Shown: positions 1 through 8,662, counted from the stretch's first letter. The stretch: 17,119 bases of DNA from JBFHER01 sp041584055 (GCA_041584055.1 JBFHER010000057.1:1-17119), one strand, 5' to 3'. Program-made: numbers and translations. Notes: generated by a model not told the origin, from the letters alone.

Positions 1-138
1 AGCAGGTTACATATTTTTCACAGATTATTATCAGCAGCTAAGAGTGTAGTTGAAGAACCGCCTTGGTACGGAACCGTATGCCGGGTGGTGTGGGAGGTGC
101 ACCAGTGAGAATATCTTCTCACTGGCCATCTACCCGAT
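1..138 (+). mobile_element. 3' end of a group II intron (domains V and VI)
   Basis: The stretch folds as the catalytic end of a group II intron. Domain V is about 57-89: CCGCC (58-62) pairs with GGTGG (84-88), including a G60-U86 wobble typical of the catalytic triad (here CGC). G65-G66 pair with C81-C82, a two-base bulge T79-G80 lies on the 3' side, and TACG (67-70) pairs with CGTA (75-78) around loop GAAC. Domain VI follows: GGGAGGTG (92-99) pairs with CATCTACCC (127-135), leaving A132 bulged, and a perfect 10-bp hairpin (102-125) caps it. If the intron ends in AT at 137-138, the bulged A sits at -7, the usual branch-point position. The 5' part of the intron, including most of any reverse transcriptase, lies outside the window. 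The exact 3' boundary is inferred from the fold. Confidence 0.82.
2..49 (+). CDS. Possible last codons of the intron-encoded reverse transcriptase/maturase (partial)
   Basis: One forward frame is open from the window edge and ends with TAG at 47-49, reading GYIFFTDYYQQLRV before the stop. Group II intron reverse transcriptases often end just upstream of domain V, and a Gly-Tyr followed by a Tyr-Tyr pair near the C-terminus is plausible for them. Only 15 codons are visible and none carries a diagnostic RT or maturase motif, so the assignment rests on position. If it is not coding, this stretch is domain IV of the intron RNA. Confidence 0.3.
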   Translation, partial: AGYIFFTDYYQQLRV

Positions 139-190
139 TCTCTGTCTGGGCTGTGAGCGGGATATGTGAAGATCGAACTGTAATGAAAGG

Positions 191-224
191 TGTTGCTCTG
201 ATTGATTGCCTGAATAGAGCAACA
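191..224 (+). other. Hairpin-forming inverted repeat between intron end and promoter
   Basis: TGTTGCTCT (191-199) and AGAGCAACA (216-224) form a perfect 9-bp stem around a 16-base loop. No run of T follows on the plus strand, so it is not a standard intrinsic terminator in that direction. It could be the end of an upstream transcription unit, a structured RNA, or an operator-like dyad. Its place between the intron 3' end and the cassette promoter is the only context available. Confidence 0.4.
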
Positions 225-270
225 AGTAACATAAATGAAGCAATATGATTTTATTCATTTTATGTTCCTT

Positions 271-278
271 TAGCTTTG
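271..278 (+). promoter_or_regulatory. Predicted Bacteroidota promoter -7 element for the carbohydrate cassette
   Basis: TAGCTTTG matches the TAnnTTTG consensus recognised by the Bacteroidota primary sigma factor. It lies 56 bases before the fucosidase start codon, giving a leader of about 50 bases. No convincing TTTG element is visible at the expected distance upstream, so the promoter may need an activator or be weak. It is the only good match found in front of the first gene of the cassette. Confidence 0.45.
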
Positions 279-334
279 TAAATTAATGTAAAACGCATTT
301 GTAATAAGTTGAATAAATTTAAGAATTTAGGATA

Positions 335-2140
335 ATGGGAATTTTAAAATCTACTAAGCAGACACTAAGTCTGTTTTGCATTTCATTTGTCATTTTTGGC
401 ACACTGAAAGCACAGGACACGAAAGAAACAAGAATGGATGAAATGTGGGGAGAGACTACCGTGAAATCCTCATCTGTGACTTCTGAGAAAGTTAAATTTT
501 TTGATGAAAGTAATTTTTCTATGTTCATCCACTGGGGACTTTTCTCTCACCTTGGAGGGAATTGGGACTACAAAACCTACTATGGTATTGGAGAGTGGAT
601 AAAACATGAGCGCATGGCCGGGATCTCTGATGATGATTACATGGCCATCGCGAAAGATTTTAATCCGTCAGAGTTTGATGCCATGGCCATTGCTCAATTG
701 GCAAAAGATGCCGGGATGAAATACATCATCATTACAAGCAAACACCATGAAGGTTTTGCCATGTTTCATTCTAAGGCCAGTAAATTTAATATCGTGGATG
801 CAACACCTTTTGGACGTGATCCGATGAAAGAATTGTCTGAAGCTTGCGAAAAGCTTGGCCTTGGTTTCGGATTTTATTATTCGCATAATCAAGATTGGAC
901 TTCACCAGGTGCACATGGTGGGCCAAAAACGCACCCCGATGGTAGACCTGCTGAATTTAAGGACTATTTCTACTCCAAATGTAAGCCACAAGTGGAAGAA
1001 ATATGCACCAATTACGGAGATTTGGACTTTGTTTGGTTTGATACGCCAGGAAGTATGCCAAAAGAATACGTGGTTGAACTGGCTAATCTGGTTCGTGAAC
1101 TTCAACCTAACGCCATGATGTGCAGTCGTGTTGGTTATGGTATGGGCGACTATGCCAGCAATGGTGACATGGAAGTGCCCAATGTAAATACACCCGGTCT
1201 GTGGGAAACATGCGACACAAACAACGATTCGTGGTCTTATGCCTGGTATGACAATAATTTCAAAAGCCCCAAAATCACCCTTGAACGTTTGATTTCAACC
1301 GTAGCCAGAGGTGGTTCATACCTTTTTAATGTTGGTCCGGATGCGAAAGGAAATATTCCTGAAGTAGGTGTGAAGTTCCTGCGTGAAACGGGAAAATGGG
1401 TAAAGAAATATCCACAGGTAATTTATGCTGCAGGTGCTTCTCCCTGGGGACACAAACTGGCATGGGGCGATGTAACAACCCATGGTAACAAGCTGAGTCT
1501 TGTGGTATATCAGTGGCCACAAGATGGGAAATTATACCTGCCCGGGTTGGATGCTGATATTGAATCAGCCCATATGTTCATTAACGGGAAAAAGAAGAAA
1601 GTAAAATTCACAAAAGAGAATACCTGGACCGTATTAAAAGTACCATATAAACCCCTTGATCCAATCCTTTCGGTGATTGAGCTTCGTCTTGATGTTGATG
1701 CAAAATCATTGGTTGTTAATCAGAATTACGGGGTGTATCCAAACATTGAAAACGAGTGCCTGGTGGAAATTTCAAATCCTGTAAATATCGACATAAAAGA
1801 AAAACGCTGGATGGAAAAGTTTGGAGAATGGAAGGGTGTACATCAGGTGAGCAACTGGAAGGAGAACAGTAAAGTTCAATGGACAGTTCAGGTAAAAGAA
1901 CCGGGGTTTTATTACCTCCACTTAAATTATAAAGGCGAAGGGCGTTTAGTTTGGAAGACAACAACAGATGAAGGTGTGATGGTACAAAACCAACAGGCTG
2001 CTACCGAAAAGTATGTGTATTACCCCATGGGCTTGCTGGAGTTTAAAACAGCAGGAGAACATACGCTTGAGGTTACATTGGTTGAGGGTGATCCAAATAC
2101 ATCGAGCCTGAATGCACTTAAATTAACGCCAATAAATTAA
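335..2140 (+). CDS. Exported alpha-L-fucosidase, glycoside hydrolase family 29
   Basis: Predicted to release terminal alpha-L-fucose by a retaining mechanism. Residues 1-27 form a type I signal peptide ending LKA-QD, so the enzyme should reach the periplasm or beyond. The GH29 TIM barrel spans roughly 50-360. Landmarks are FIHWG (64-68), KHHEGF (136-141) and VWFD (233-236), where Asp236 is the expected nucleophile. Two later glutamates fit as acid/base: Glu291 in LWETCDTNN and Glu280 in GDMEVPN; Glu291 seems more likely by analogy with Bacteroides GH29 enzymes, but the sequence alone does not settle it. The C-terminal part, about 365-601, has the strand-rich look of the beta-sandwich domains that follow GH29 barrels. 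The length of 601 aa is normal with such an addition. It is the first gene after the predicted promoter, with a 31-base gap to the next gene, so it probably leads an operon. The linkage it cuts cannot be read from the sequence. Confidence 0.93.
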   Translation: MGILKSTKQTLSLFCISFVIFGTLKAQDTKETRMDEMWGETTVKSSSVTSEKVKFFDESNFSMFIHWGLFSHLGGNWDYKTYYGIGEWIKHERMAGISDDDYMAIAKDFNPSEFDAMAIAQLAKDAGMKYIIITSKHHEGFAMFHSKASKFNIVDATPFGRDPMKELSEACEKLGLGFGFYYSHNQDWTSPGAHGGPKTHPDGRPAEFKDYFYSKCKPQVEEICTNYGDLDFVWFDTPGSMPKEYVVELANLVRELQPNAMMCSRVGYGMGDYASNGDMEVPNVNTPGLWETCDTNNDSWSYAWYDNNFKSPKITLERLISTVARGGSYLFNVGPDAKGNIPEVGVKFLRETGKWVKKYPQVIYAAGASPWGHKLAWGDVTTHGNKLSLVVYQWPQDGKLYLPGLDADIESAHMFINGKKKKVKFTKENTWTVLKVPYKPLDPILSVIELRLDVDAKSLVVNQNYGVYPNIENECLVEISNPVNIDIKEKRWMEKFGEWKGVHQVSNWKENSKVQWTVQVKEPGFYYLHLNYKGEGRLVWKTTTDEGVMVQNQQAATEKYVYYPMGLLEFKTAGEHTLEVTLVEGDPNTSSLNALKLTPIN

Positions 2141-2171
2141 TTAAGCCAATAAACTAATACAATTAAAAGTT

Positions 2172-3656
2172 ATGTTTAAACCATTCATGTTTATGTTTAG
2201 TCTGCTGTTTCTTGCAGCTTCCTGTCAAACACAAAAAATAGAAAGTTCCATCGTAACAGAAATATTAAATAAGGATGTTAAACGCTATAATGTTAAAGAC
2301 TATGGTGCTGTCGCTGATGGGCTCACGAAAGATACAGAAGCCATTCAAAAAACCATTGATGCCTGTGCAGAAGCCGGTGGAGGTAAAGTGTGGATCCCTG
2401 CAGGAGAGTATGTGATTGCTCCCATTCAACTTAAGAGTAATGTTACTCTGTCGTTGGATTACGGTGCCAGCTTACTGGGAAGTCAGGACAGGAAGGATTA
2501 CACCACGGATAATATGATTCCGGCCCGGGAAGGAAACAGTGAATGCCTCATATATGCAGGTAATGCCACTAATATCACCCTTGAAGGACTGGGATTGATT
2601 GATGGTCGCGGTACGCCCGAAGCTTTTCCAAAAAATGCTGGTCCTGATGGAAAAGACAATCGTCCAAGACTCATTCGCTTTGAGAACTGTAAAAATGTTA
2701 CATTCTCAGGATTGAAGTTCAGACGGCCTGCATTCTGGGGCCTGCATCTGGTGGATTGCCAGAATGTACATATTAATGGGATTGACGTTGATTTCAGAAA
2801 CAATGGTTCAAATAATGACGGTCTGGACATTGATGGATGCCAGGATGTGTTGATCGAAAATTGTGATCTTAATACCGGTGATGATGCCATCTGCCTAAAA
2901 AGTTCTTTAAATCCCTGTAAGAACTTTGTGGTGCGAAATTGCAGGGTGACAAGCCACACAGCTCCTCTTAAATTCGGGACTTCTTCCAGTGGCGGCTTCA
3001 TCAACATAAAAGTTGAAAACTGCTATTTCTACGACTGCCCCATGGGCGCAATTAAACTCCAGATTGTTGATGGGGGGACAATTGAAAATATAGACATTAG
3101 CCGCATCAAAGCTGTAAACAGCGGTTCTCCCATCTTTATCCGCCTGGGAAACAGGGGAAGGGTTTATGGCACAAACACCTATACAGGTACGTCAAATGTG
3201 AAAGCTGATAAATCAGAAGAAATGCAGGCAGGAAGCATAAAAAACATCCGTATCAGCGATATGGAGGTGGAGGTTACCTATCCAGACCGGAACCTGGATA
3301 GGGAGGCAAAATATAAGAATGCGAATTATAAAAGCGACGCATTAACAGAACGGGAAAAAGCGCAGGCCGGCCCAATCATGATTGCCGGAATACCAGGACA
3401 TTATATTGAAAATGTTGTTTTAGAGAATATCCATATTTCTTACCCCGGAGGTATTACCGAGGTATCAGATAAGGAGATTCCTGAAGATATAAAACGCTAT
3501 CCGGAACAATATTTCTTTGGTGTTTTACCTGCATGGGGGGCGTATGTGCGCCATGCTAAAAACATTACTTTCAAAAATGTTGTGATGGAAACACGTGCTG
3601 ATGATGCCCGAAAAGAGATTGTGTTAGACGATGTGGAAGGTTTTCACAGGGACTAA
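2172..3656 (+). CDS. Lipoprotein with GH28-like right-handed beta-helix (polygalacturonase-like), copy 1
   Basis: The N-terminus has a hydrophobic stretch ending LAASC, with Cys18 as likely lipidation site, so the protein should be membrane anchored. Residues about 40-475 form a parallel beta-helix of the GH28 type: the opening VKDYGAVADG (41-50) is typical of the pectin-lyase fold. NNDG (214-217) corresponds to the GH28 NTD motif and TGDD (235-238) to the GDD motif, so the three catalytic aspartates (216, 237, 238) are kept. The GHG histidine is replaced by Ala264 in HTAPLKFGT, and the RIK motif reads AIK (293-295), losing the arginine. GH28 enzymes hydrolyse galacturonan-type linkages by inversion; the changed subsite residues suggest a different or substituted substrate, possibly a rhamnogalacturonan or another uronate-containing glycan. 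It is closely related to the gene at 7224-8612, notably in the shared C-terminal segment with RYPEQ and FFGVLP. Gaps of 31 and 39 bases to its neighbours fit one operon. Confidence 0.85.
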   Translation: MFKPFMFMFSLLFLAASCQTQKIESSIVTEILNKDVKRYNVKDYGAVADGLTKDTEAIQKTIDACAEAGGGKVWIPAGEYVIAPIQLKSNVTLSLDYGASLLGSQDRKDYTTDNMIPAREGNSECLIYAGNATNITLEGLGLIDGRGTPEAFPKNAGPDGKDNRPRLIRFENCKNVTFSGLKFRRPAFWGLHLVDCQNVHINGIDVDFRNNGSNNDGLDIDGCQDVLIENCDLNTGDDAICLKSSLNPCKNFVVRNCRVTSHTAPLKFGTSSSGGFINIKVENCYFYDCPMGAIKLQIVDGGTIENIDISRIKAVNSGSPIFIRLGNRGRVYGTNTYTGTSNVKADKSEEMQAGSIKNIRISDMEVEVTYPDRNLDREAKYKNANYKSDALTEREKAQAGPIMIAGIPGHYIENVVLENIHISYPGGITEVSDKEIPEDIKRYPEQYFFGVLPAWGAYVRHAKNITFKNVVMETRADDARKEIVLDDVEGFHRD

Positions 3657-3695
3657 GCAGGTATAAAGGATAATTAAAAAGGTGCAGGCCAGCAA

Positions 3696-4616
3696 ATGAA
3701 AAAGTTTTTAGGTGTAACAAAGGTTTTAATGTTTAGTTTGGTAATGATTTTCCCGGGATTAAACAGCCTTGCACAAGAATTTGATCTCAATTATATTCCT
3801 AATGACAGAAAGGAGTTAGATTCTATAGCAACCCAAATGTTGTCAACAGGAAAGGAAATCGTTTATCGGACAGATCATCCCAACCAAAAACTTTGGATCT
3901 TTCAACCTGATAATCTAAAAAAAGATGAGCTGTTGACATGTGTGTTTTTTATTCATGGAGGTGGCTGGGGAGGTAGTCCAATTTTATTTGCTCCTCAATC
4001 CATTTATCTTAAAGATAAAGGTCTGGTTGTTGTAAATATTCATTTTAGGAAACCCTCAAGCGAGGAAAAAATTTCACCAATTGATTGCCTGAAGGATTGT
4101 TTATCTGCCTTTAGATGGATTAAAGAGAACGCATATTCATATCATATTGATCCGGAAAAAATAATCGTCTCCGGTGGTTCTGCCGGAGCACATCTGGCTC
4201 TGGCAATGCTCACATTTGATGCGTATAATCATTCGGATGATAATATGTCTATTCCTATAGATCCAAAGGGTCTGATATTTTTTAATCCGGCAATTGATCT
4301 TGTTGAAGGATGGGAAGGTGGGGCTCAGAAATGTGTTGATCATGGAATTGATCCATTTGCATTTTCTCCTGCACACCATATAAAAAAGGGCATCCCTTCA
4401 ACGCTTGTTTTAAGTGGAAGTGAAGACAATGTAATTCCACCTAAACTGATCCGGCAGTTTATGGAGCGAATGAATGAAAAGGGTAATCATTGCAAGTTTG
4501 TTGAGTATGAAGGCGTTGGGCACGGGTTTTTTAACTACGGTCGGCTTGAAAATCAATATTTTTTTCCAACGATGCAGGAAATGGTGGGTTTTATAAAAGG
4601 ACTTGATTATCAGTGA
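3696..4616 (+). CDS. Exported alpha/beta-hydrolase esterase (BD-FAE/acetyl-esterase-like)
   Basis: The first 27 residues form a type I signal peptide ending SLA-QE. The rest is one alpha/beta-hydrolase domain of normal size. HGGGW (87-91) is the oxyanion-hole motif of the hormone-sensitive-lipase/acetyl-esterase type. The nucleophile is Ser162 in GGSAG (160-164), Asp244 in GSEDNVIPP is the likely acid, and His276 in GVGHGF completes the triad. Such proteins remove acetyl, feruloyl or similar ester groups from polysaccharides, or act on small esters. Its place between GH28-like and other exported proteins suggests deacylation of the same glycan so that glycosidases can reach it. The ester it cleaves cannot be told from sequence. 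The gap to the next gene is 41 bases. Confidence 0.85.
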   Translation: MKKFLGVTKVLMFSLVMIFPGLNSLAQEFDLNYIPNDRKELDSIATQMLSTGKEIVYRTDHPNQKLWIFQPDNLKKDELLTCVFFIHGGGWGGSPILFAPQSIYLKDKGLVVVNIHFRKPSSEEKISPIDCLKDCLSAFRWIKENAYSYHIDPEKIIVSGGSAGAHLALAMLTFDAYNHSDDNMSIPIDPKGLIFFNPAIDLVEGWEGGAQKCVDHGIDPFAFSPAHHIKKGIPSTLVLSGSEDNVIPPKLIRQFMERMNEKGNHCKFVEYEGVGHGFFNYGRLENQYFFPTMQEMVGFIKGLDYQ

Positions 4617-4657
4617 AATATAGGAAAATACGATTACAGTAATAGAACAACAACATT

Positions 4658-7198
4658 ATGATTAAAACATATTTATCTGCTGCTTGTTTGACCTGTGTTT
4701 TGCTTTTTTGCAATGGTCTATTCTTATATGGGATTAACGAATATTCTTTGCAAAATGCCAGGGGAACCTATAATTATACTTACTGGGACAACAATTTACT
4801 TGAGGATGTGGAAGAGCGCTCTTTTACCAACCATACAAGCGCTTATAAACTCAATATTAATTATACCAATCTCAGCATTAACGACCTGAGTATAAATAAT
4901 GAGAGCACAAGTGCAAGCACTGCATTTGCGCAAACAAAAAATCAAACATTCCGGGAATATCATCCAGGAGATATTGACTATAAGATATTACAAAACGGTA
5001 AAGTAATACATGAAAAGCCTGCAACGAATCCTACAAACTGGGGACAAAAAATAGGTCAGATGGTTGAATATGGCCCCTGGATAAACCGCCGCATGATCGA
5101 CAGCCTTAATTACACCGGTAAGGCACCGCTTAAAGGATCCTTTTCAGGCATTGAATTTACAAACTGGCACAATCGATTTAAAATTACATTTCATGTACGG
5201 CCTGTAAAAGATATCATAAACGGACAATTACTACTGGGCGTTACCATGCCAAAAGACTATCCGCTTCAGGTTCAAAACGGGACCGTTTATGGTTTTGTGA
5301 ATAGCTTGCAGCAGGGATTTTCAGTAAGGTGTGGGGAAACTACCGATGAATGTAGGATCGAGGGTCAAACCATAAGGGTAAGCACCGATATCATGGATTT
5401 AAAAGCCCACATTTCGTACGAAATTAGTCTTGTTTTCTACGCTGTAAAAGAGAATTTTAACAAAAACTATCAGATTGTCCATCAGCAGGAAGAGGAAATA
5501 GAAATTTCAGCACAACAGAACATGCCGGATTCGGAAGGGAAAATAAATATCGAATATAAGGCAGATGAAGGTATTTACTTTATTGACATACCTTCCTACA
5601 AGATGGGTTATGGCAGTAAAAATACCATCGATCTCATGCAAAACATAAAACTTAACCTCGAAAACAAAGCGAAAGTGCCGCGCATCGTTCGGCTTTGTTT
5701 CAGGGATAAAAAACCACAAAATGTAGTGGGTTTTTCGTCCATGCTGCGAACACCTGATGGCATCCCTACTGGTTTCCCGCTTCAAGTTTCAAAGAACTGG
5801 CATAACGGTTTCAAAATGTTGTACTCGGGGCATTGGATCAAAGAATATACAGAACTGGCGCTTCCTGCGAAAAGCAAACTTAAGGTTGATTACACCAGGG
5901 TGGGCGCCCGCTGGGGAAATGTGTTTGGCGCCTATTCACATCAATTGTGCGTTGTTGGGGCCGGCGTTCCGCGTGGTGGTTGGCTTCAGGGTGGATTGGG
6001 ATGCTTCGGTGAAAATATAACCCACTCTCCTGATTATGAATATGGATATGCCAATGTGTGTGATTACCGCCCTTTTCTTATGACCAATCAATCCATTGGA
6101 GGAAATTCAAAAGAATATAGCTGGGCTGGAAACCTGGGAGGAATGGATTTCTTTGTTTATTACGATGAAACAGGCAAACGAATTTATCAGAAAGAGGTTA
6201 AAACCAGGTTTAAGCGATATGGTCCCAATTTGTCAGAAACTTCCGTGTCGGCTATTTCAGCAGATAATGCCTTAAAACTCGACTATACCTTTTTCCTGAA
6301 CCGCTCCGATGATTTTCTCAGGGTTTACTACAAAGTAAAGGTGAAAGCGTTGGAAGATGCTGACTTTACACGTTTCGATATTTTTCAGATGGGACACGAT
6401 TCGTATACCAATTTTAAAGCGAATTCAATTGTAATCGGTGATATCACAGGAAAAAAGGGCGCATTTATTCCTACCGATAATAAAACGGGATATACCAGGT
6501 CCGCAACACCTTTAAAAGGTGAAACACCATGGTTGTGGGCAGGCGATGGAATGCGGGTCCGGGATAACACGAAACCCATACAAGATAAGGATATTGATGC
6601 CAATAATGCATTTATAGTAAGGAATTATACATCTTCATTTGGCAGCAAAATATACCAGTCCCCATATTACCGGGAACATGTTGTAATAAAAAGAGGAACA
6701 GATCAGTACGTCCCTTCTTATTGCCTTGTCCCTCCTAAAGGTATCGAAGCATTTGAAAAAGGAGACTCGGTAGAGATGTTGATAGAATTGTGTTTATTGC
6801 CCAAGGTTGAAGCGGATTATTATGGCCCAAACGATGCTTTTAGAAGGGCATTGTCCAGATTTGGAAATTCATGGGAACTCCTTTTTCGTGAGGTAAAAGG
6901 TAATTCAATGCACAGCAGGTATCCGTTTCCTGTCCGTTCAGAAAAGAATAATGCGAACTTCAATATTTTAGGCGGCATGGGGTATGTGCCTGTTCTGATA
7001 ACAGGGTTTTCAAATATGCCGGATCCTACGTTATGGAAGATCGAGAACGGAACAAAAATACCGATCGACCAATCAAATTATGGCAACGATTTTTGGCAGG
7101 TTGATTTTAATACAGAAACCGGACTTTTTGACCTCACATATAATGTGAACCATTTTATGGACGGAAAAAACTATTTATATGAACTTAAAACAAAATAA
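4658..7198 (+). CDS. Large exported protein of unrecognised family, 846 aa
   Basis: I do not recognise a named domain. Residues 1-25 look like a signal peptide (hydrophobic core about 7-24), so the product is exported. Residues 30-100 are rich in Asn, Ser and Thr and of low complexity. The rest is strand-rich with many aromatic residues, as in carbohydrate-binding or polysaccharide-active beta-sandwich proteins. Dense, conserved-looking patches are GIPTGFPLQVSKNWH (368-382), the glycine- and cysteine-rich part around 416-455 (WGNVFGAYSHQLCVVG), CDYRPFLMTNQ (468-478) and GNLGGMDFFVYY (491-502). Several Asp, Glu, His and Tyr residues in these patches could be catalytic, but none can be assigned. 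Position inside a glycan-degrading operon argues for an exported enzyme or binding protein acting on the same substrate. The reading frame is intact, and it ends 25 bases before the chosen start of the next gene. Confidence 0.8.
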   Translation: MIKTYLSAACLTCVLLFCNGLFLYGINEYSLQNARGTYNYTYWDNNLLEDVEERSFTNHTSAYKLNINYTNLSINDLSINNESTSASTAFAQTKNQTFREYHPGDIDYKILQNGKVIHEKPATNPTNWGQKIGQMVEYGPWINRRMIDSLNYTGKAPLKGSFSGIEFTNWHNRFKITFHVRPVKDIINGQLLLGVTMPKDYPLQVQNGTVYGFVNSLQQGFSVRCGETTDECRIEGQTIRVSTDIMDLKAHISYEISLVFYAVKENFNKNYQIVHQQEEEIEISAQQNMPDSEGKINIEYKADEGIYFIDIPSYKMGYGSKNTIDLMQNIKLNLENKAKVPRIVRLCFRDKKPQNVVGFSSMLRTPDGIPTGFPLQVSKNWHNGFKMLYSGHWIKEYTELALPAKSKLKVDYTRVGARWGNVFGAYSHQLCVVGAGVPRGGWLQGGLGCFGENITHSPDYEYGYANVCDYRPFLMTNQSIGGNSKEYSWAGNLGGMDFFVYYDETGKRIYQKEVKTRFKRYGPNLSETSVSAISADNALKLDYTFFLNRSDDFLRVYYKVKVKALEDADFTRFDIFQMGHDSYTNFKANSIVIGDITGKKGAFIPTDNKTGYTRSATPLKGETPWLWAGDGMRVRDNTKPIQDKDIDANNAFIVRNYTSSFGSKIYQSPYYREHVVIKRGTDQYVPSYCLVPPKGIEAFEKGDSVEMLIELCLLPKVEADYYGPNDAFRRALSRFGNSWELLFREVKGNSMHSRYPFPVRSEKNNANFNILGGMGYVPVLITGFSNMPDPTLWKIENGTKIPIDQSNYGNDFWQVDFNTETGLFDLTYNVNHFMDGKNYLYELKTK

Positions 7199-7223
7199 GC
7201 GAATGACTTTAATATTATCCAAG

Positions 7224-8612
7224 ATGCAAAAACATGCGATTAAATCTTTCCTTGTAATAGGAAGCATTGCACTCCTGTTCAGCTGTACAAAAAACAATGG
7301 AGTGTATAATATTAGCGATTTTGGCGCGAAAGTAAATACCGAAACACTGAGTACAGTAGCCATACAAAAAGCCATAGATAAATGTGCGGCCAATGGGGGT
7401 GGGACAGTTATTGTACCCAGTGGGCAATTTGTTACGGGGACAATTTGGCTGAAGAGCAACGTTAATTTGCATCTTGAGGAAGGAGCAGAGCTCCTTGGTA
7501 GCCTTAATCTGGAGGATTATTCGCGCAATAACCGGGGTGCAATTGAGGCTCCCGCTTTTGATGAATGTGTTGTTTATGCCGAGGATGCATCGAATATAGG
7601 CATTAGTGGGACGGGCACAATAAATGGTCGCGGACAGAAGGAAAATTTTCCTGAATGGATTGAGAACAATGGTGAAAGAACCCTGGGAGACCGGCCTATG
7701 TTAATGCGTTTTGATAATTGCAAAAACATCAGTCTCGTAGATGTTAATCTTAAGAATGCGGCATCGTGGTGTGTGCACATGGTAAATTGTGATAGCGTAT
7801 TGGCTCAAAATGTAAATATCGACAATCATGTAAATAAAAACAACGATGGTTTTGATCTCGACGGGTGTAAAGATGTACTTATTGAGAATTGTACTGTGTT
7901 TAGCGGAGACGATTCATTTTGTCCAAAAAGTACATCCGCCAGGCTTTGTGAAAACATCGTAATTAGACATTGTAAGGCAACAAGCCAAACGGCTGCGTTC
8001 AAATGTGGAACATCTTCACGTGGGGGATTCAAAAATATTCAAGTCACAGAGTGTGACTTTTCTAATACCCGTATGGGCTGTATTAAGCTGCTAATGGTTG
8101 ATGGTGGCATTCTTGAAGATATTTATATTTCAGATATCATTATGAATAATGTTGAAGGGCCCTTTTTTGTCCGACTTGGTAACCGCGGGCGCCTTTATGA
8201 CACTCCAACGGAACAGGTTTATGATCAGGATGTTAAAGCAGAAGGTGCAGCAGTGGGAAGGGTTAAGAATATCACCATCAAAAACATCAATGCAACGGTT
8301 GTTAGCGATATTCCTAAACGGTGGGGAATCATGATTTCGGGGATTCCGGGGCACCCCATAGAAAATGTACTTCTTGAAAACATAGACATCTCTTTTCCCG
8401 GGGGAGGAACAGCAGAGGATGCACAACGCGTTATAGAAGAAGATATTGCGCGCTATCCGGAGCAGTTTTTCTTCGGCGTACTTCCGTCATGGGGTGCTTT
8501 TATTCGCCATGCAAAAAATGTTACATTGAAGGATGTTAACATGAGCATAAGAAAAGACGATGCTAGAGAAATGATTTATAAAGAGGACATTGAGGGATTT
8601 GAGAAAAGTTAA
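7224..8612 (+). CDS. Lipoprotein with GH28-like right-handed beta-helix, copy 2
   Basis: I chose the ATG at 7224 because it gives a clean lipoprotein signal (MQKHAIKSF, then IALLFSC with Cys21) and a 25-base gap after the previous stop. The frame is open from 7179, but that start would overlap the previous gene and place a poor extension before the signal. The product has 462 aa. After YNISDFGAK comes a GH28-type beta-helix with NNDG (206-209) and SGDD (227-230), keeping Asp208, Asp229 and Asp230. As in copy 1, the GHG histidine is absent (Ala257 in QTAAFKCGT) and RIK is changed (CIK, 286-288), while Lys288 stays. Shared segments with copy 1 include RLGNRGR, AGIPGH/SGIPGH and RYPEQ. The pair is best explained by duplication, with later separation by the esterase and the 846-aa gene, and the two may act on related linkages or different substituents of one polymer. 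Confidence 0.84.
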   Translation: MQKHAIKSFLVIGSIALLFSCTKNNGVYNISDFGAKVNTETLSTVAIQKAIDKCAANGGGTVIVPSGQFVTGTIWLKSNVNLHLEEGAELLGSLNLEDYSRNNRGAIEAPAFDECVVYAEDASNIGISGTGTINGRGQKENFPEWIENNGERTLGDRPMLMRFDNCKNISLVDVNLKNAASWCVHMVNCDSVLAQNVNIDNHVNKNNDGFDLDGCKDVLIENCTVFSGDDSFCPKSTSARLCENIVIRHCKATSQTAAFKCGTSSRGGFKNIQVTECDFSNTRMGCIKLLMVDGGILEDIYISDIIMNNVEGPFFVRLGNRGRLYDTPTEQVYDQDVKAEGAAVGRVKNITIKNINATVVSDIPKRWGIMISGIPGHPIENVLLENIDISFPGGGTAEDAQRVIEEDIARYPEQFFFGVLPSWGAFIRHAKNVTLKDVNMSIRKDDAREMIYKEDIEGFEKS

Positions 8613-8662
8613 AGTCATGCTCTTAAATTAATTGGATTATTAAACGTTAACAAATCCAGATC

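Noticed and set aside
63..248. Forward open frame of 61 codons across the left edge
   Set aside because: It runs through domain V and VI stems of the intron and the following hairpin, has no protein-like features, and is explained by RNA structure.
2498..3007. Minus-strand open frame of 169 codons inside the first GH28-like gene
   Set aside because: It is antisense to a well-supported beta-helix protein and its translation shows no domain or signal features.
7179..7223. Longer start for the second GH28-like gene at 7179
   Set aside because: It overlaps the previous gene by 20 bases and puts 15 unusual residues before a clean lipoprotein signal; the ATG at 7224 is better.
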